Source: Lachnospiraceae bacterium (GTDB taxonomy: Bacteria > Bacillota_A > Clostridia > Lachnospirales > Lachnospiraceae). Taken from it: DNA of 34,989 nucleotides. The stretch is from NCBI GenBank assembly GCA_017435025.1, contig JAFSFU010000318.1, positions 1 to 34,989 on the forward strand, written 5' to 3'. This document shows, piece by piece, positions 33,817-34,989 of this stretch. The first letter of the stretch is position 1, and every line of letters begins with the position of its first letter. Both the position numbers and the translations under genes were made by a program. The notes beneath the pieces were generated by a model. It was not told the origin of the DNA. It saw only the letters and a list, made by a program, of their open reading frames with translations, and did not search any database.

Positions 33817-34502
33817 TAGTGGTCACCCTCCTTTACATACGGCTTGCTCATAACCTTCTCGAGCTGATGCTGGATCAGATCGATCACGAGAAGAATGATC
33901 CAGTATACGATCAGAAGTGCCACATAACCTTCCAGATAACGGTATGTAAGGTTTACTTCGTTCTTTGCTGCTGCTGTCATATCAAGCACACCTACGGTAA
34001 ATGCCAGGGATGTGGACTTGAAAAGGTTTGCAAAAGAGTTTACCATGCCCGGGATCGCAACACGTGCTGCCTGCGGAACAACCACACGGTAAATGGTCTG
34101 CCACGGTGTAAGACCGATGGAAATACCGGCCTCGAACTGTCCTTTTTCGACGGACATGATCGCGCCACGGATATTCTCACCCATGTATGCAGCAAAGCTC
34201 ACGGAAAGTACCATAACGGCTGCCCAGTAAGCCGGCATGCTTCGGATGGTCTGGGAGAACTGTGCGAAACCGTAATAGAATACGAACAGCTGCGCGATAA
34301 ACGGTGTGGAACGGAAGAAGGACGTAAATACGATGGAAAACTGTTTCAGCACCGGGATATTATAATATCTGCTCGCTGCAAGTCCGAAACCAAGGATCAC
34401 AGAAAAGATCAGGGAGATAAAGGACAGGGATAAGGTATTCCAAAATCCGTGTGAGATTATCTCGAACATTCTGAGAAAGTAGTTAAAGTCAAAGAGTGCC
34501 AT
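33816..34502 (-). CDS. Polar amino acid ABC transporter permease
   Basis: Membrane subunit of 228 residues (HisM/GlnP-like), with about five hydrophobic segments. The EAA loop is seen as EAGISIGLTPWQTIYRVVVP, which docks the ATPase. FTSFFRSTPFIAQLFVFYYG near residues 60-80 is another family feature. The ATG at 34502 follows AAGGAGG. Its stop codon overlaps the ATPase start. A hairpin lies between it and the binding protein gene. Confidence 0.95.
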   Translation of the reverse strand: MALFDFNYFLRMFEIISHGFWNTLSLSFISLIFSVILGFGLAASRYYNIPVLKQFSIVFTSFFRSTPFIAQLFVFYYGFAQFSQTIRSMPAYWAAVMVLSVSFAAYMGENIRGAIMSVEKGQFEAGISIGLTPWQTIYRVVVPQAARVAIPGMVNSFANLFKSTSLAFTVGVLDMTAAAKNEVNLTYRYLEGYVALLIVYWIILLVIDLIQHQLEKVMSKPYVKEGDH

Positions 34503-34531
34503 ATTTCCTCCTTATAGTACAAATGGACATA

Positions 34532-34564
34532 CGGCAGGCATATGTTCACACATGCTGCCTGCCG
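34532..34564 (-). other. Intercistronic hairpin between binding-protein and permease genes
   Basis: A perfect 9-bp stem, CGGCAGGCA (34532-34540) with TGCCTGCCG (34556-34564), lies in the 85-nt gap. It has no T-run on the - strand. Such hairpins often protect the binding-protein mRNA or dampen read-through, so that the binding protein is made in excess. Confidence 0.6.
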
Positions 34565-34587
34565 CTGAAGCCTAAATAAAACGAATA

Positions 34588-34989
34588 TTATGCCTTCGGA
34601 TTTTCTTTGAAGTAGTCGATCGCCGGCTGTGTCTCCATAACGTCAAGACCGAACCACTCTGTGCAAAGCTCACCGTAGGAACCGTCTGCGATCATATCGC
34701 CAAGGATTGTGTCGATGAGTTCAAGCATTGCTGCACCACGGTCTGTACGTGCAAACGGATATGCGTTAACCTCTGTGTAGATCGGGTTCTCGATATCTAC
34801 GCTCTTAAGTTTCAGTTCCGGTGTCTTTTCCATTGTGTACGGAAGTACAAGGTATGCCCATGCGATCGCATCTACACGACCAAGGTTTACTTCCTGAAGG
34901 TGTGCATGACCTTCGTAGATGTTCTTCTTAACTTTATTGTCCGGGTCACGCATAGCGATGAACTCGTTCATTGCGGAACCTTCGATAAG
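34588..34989 (-). CDS. Amino acid ABC transporter substrate-binding protein (partial, C-terminal part)
   Basis: Only the last 133 residues are in the window; the frame stays open to the right edge, so the gene starts beyond 34989. The fragment fits the second lobe of the SBP_bac_3 family: LGRVDAIAWAYLVLP is the typical cleft and hinge segment, followed by NAYPFARTDRGAAMLELIDTIL and a late ADGSYGELCTEWFG. The ligand cannot be determined from this part. It would be the first gene of the operon with the permease and ATPase. Confidence 0.9.
   Translation of the reverse strand, partial: LIEGSAMNEFIAMRDPDNKVKKNIYEGHAHLQEVNLGRVDAIAWAYLVLPYTMEKTPELKLKSVDIENPIYTEVNAYPFARTDRGAAMLELIDTILGDMIADGSYGELCTEWFGLDVMETQPAIDYFKENPKA

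Overview
The window looks like a chromosomal segment of an anaerobic Gram-positive gut bacterium of the class Clostridia, most likely Lachnospiraceae-like. The evidence is gene content and signals: a type III glutamine synthetase, a reverse-order rubrerythrin beside a PerR-type regulator, a TAXI-TRAP transporter with DUF1850, a GH25 lysozyme with choline-binding-type repeats, an Rpn-type nuclease, strong AGGAGG ribosome binding sites, TTGACA/TATAAT promoters and T-tailed hairpin terminators. This placement is inference from gene families; no rRNA or tRNA gene is present to confirm it.

Layout, left to right. (1) 277-6710: a fusion of a winged helix, a LicC-like nucleotidyltransferase and a LicA-like kinase (+); class II fructose-bisphosphate aldolase (-); a secreted GH25/choline-binding-repeat protein (+); an Rpn-family PD-(D/E)XK protein with an in-frame 12-bp tandem repeat (+). 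(2) 6750-10408: a thrC-glnN pair (-). (3) 10564-13563: sfsA, feoA, feoB (+). (4) 13560-17105: a TAXI solute-binding lipoprotein, a DUF1850 protein and a fused TRAP permease (-); the permease shares its stop-codon bases with convergent feoB. (5) 17247-24483: a tight three-gene operon (-) of a 1612-residue multidomain protein (HD, HEAT-like, NadD/CoaD-like nucleotidyltransferase, GNAT-like, phosphoribosyltransferase-like), a divergent lactate/malate dehydrogenase-like protein and a flavodoxin-fold protein with a Cys cluster. This is the best candidate for an undescribed system. (6) 24674-25729: a PerR-type regulator and reverse rubrerythrin, with near-identical promoters and a shared candidate operator. 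(7) 25857-27569: an SDR oxidoreductase and an acetate/succinate transporter of the YaaH/SatP family. (8) 27634-33005: an Old Yellow Enzyme-type flavin/Fe-S reductase and an SDR (-), divergent from a TetR regulator, an EamA exporter and a diacylglycerol kinase-like enzyme (+), with a perfect 22-bp palindrome over the reductase promoter. (9) 33061-34989: a polar amino acid ABC transporter (-), whose binding-protein gene runs off the right edge.

How the parts may work together. The LicC/LicA fusion could supply activated choline or a similar amino alcohol for surface decoration, and the neighbouring repeat protein could dock on that decoration. PerR with reverse rubrerythrin forms a peroxide-response unit, next to ferrous iron uptake elsewhere in the window. 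The OYE/SDR/TetR/EamA block looks like an inducible module that reduces an unsaturated carbonyl compound and exports the ligand or product. The function of the HD/nucleotidyltransferase/PRTase-like operon is unknown.

All coordinates and motifs were read directly from the sequence. Family assignments rest on recognised motifs; no database search was run.
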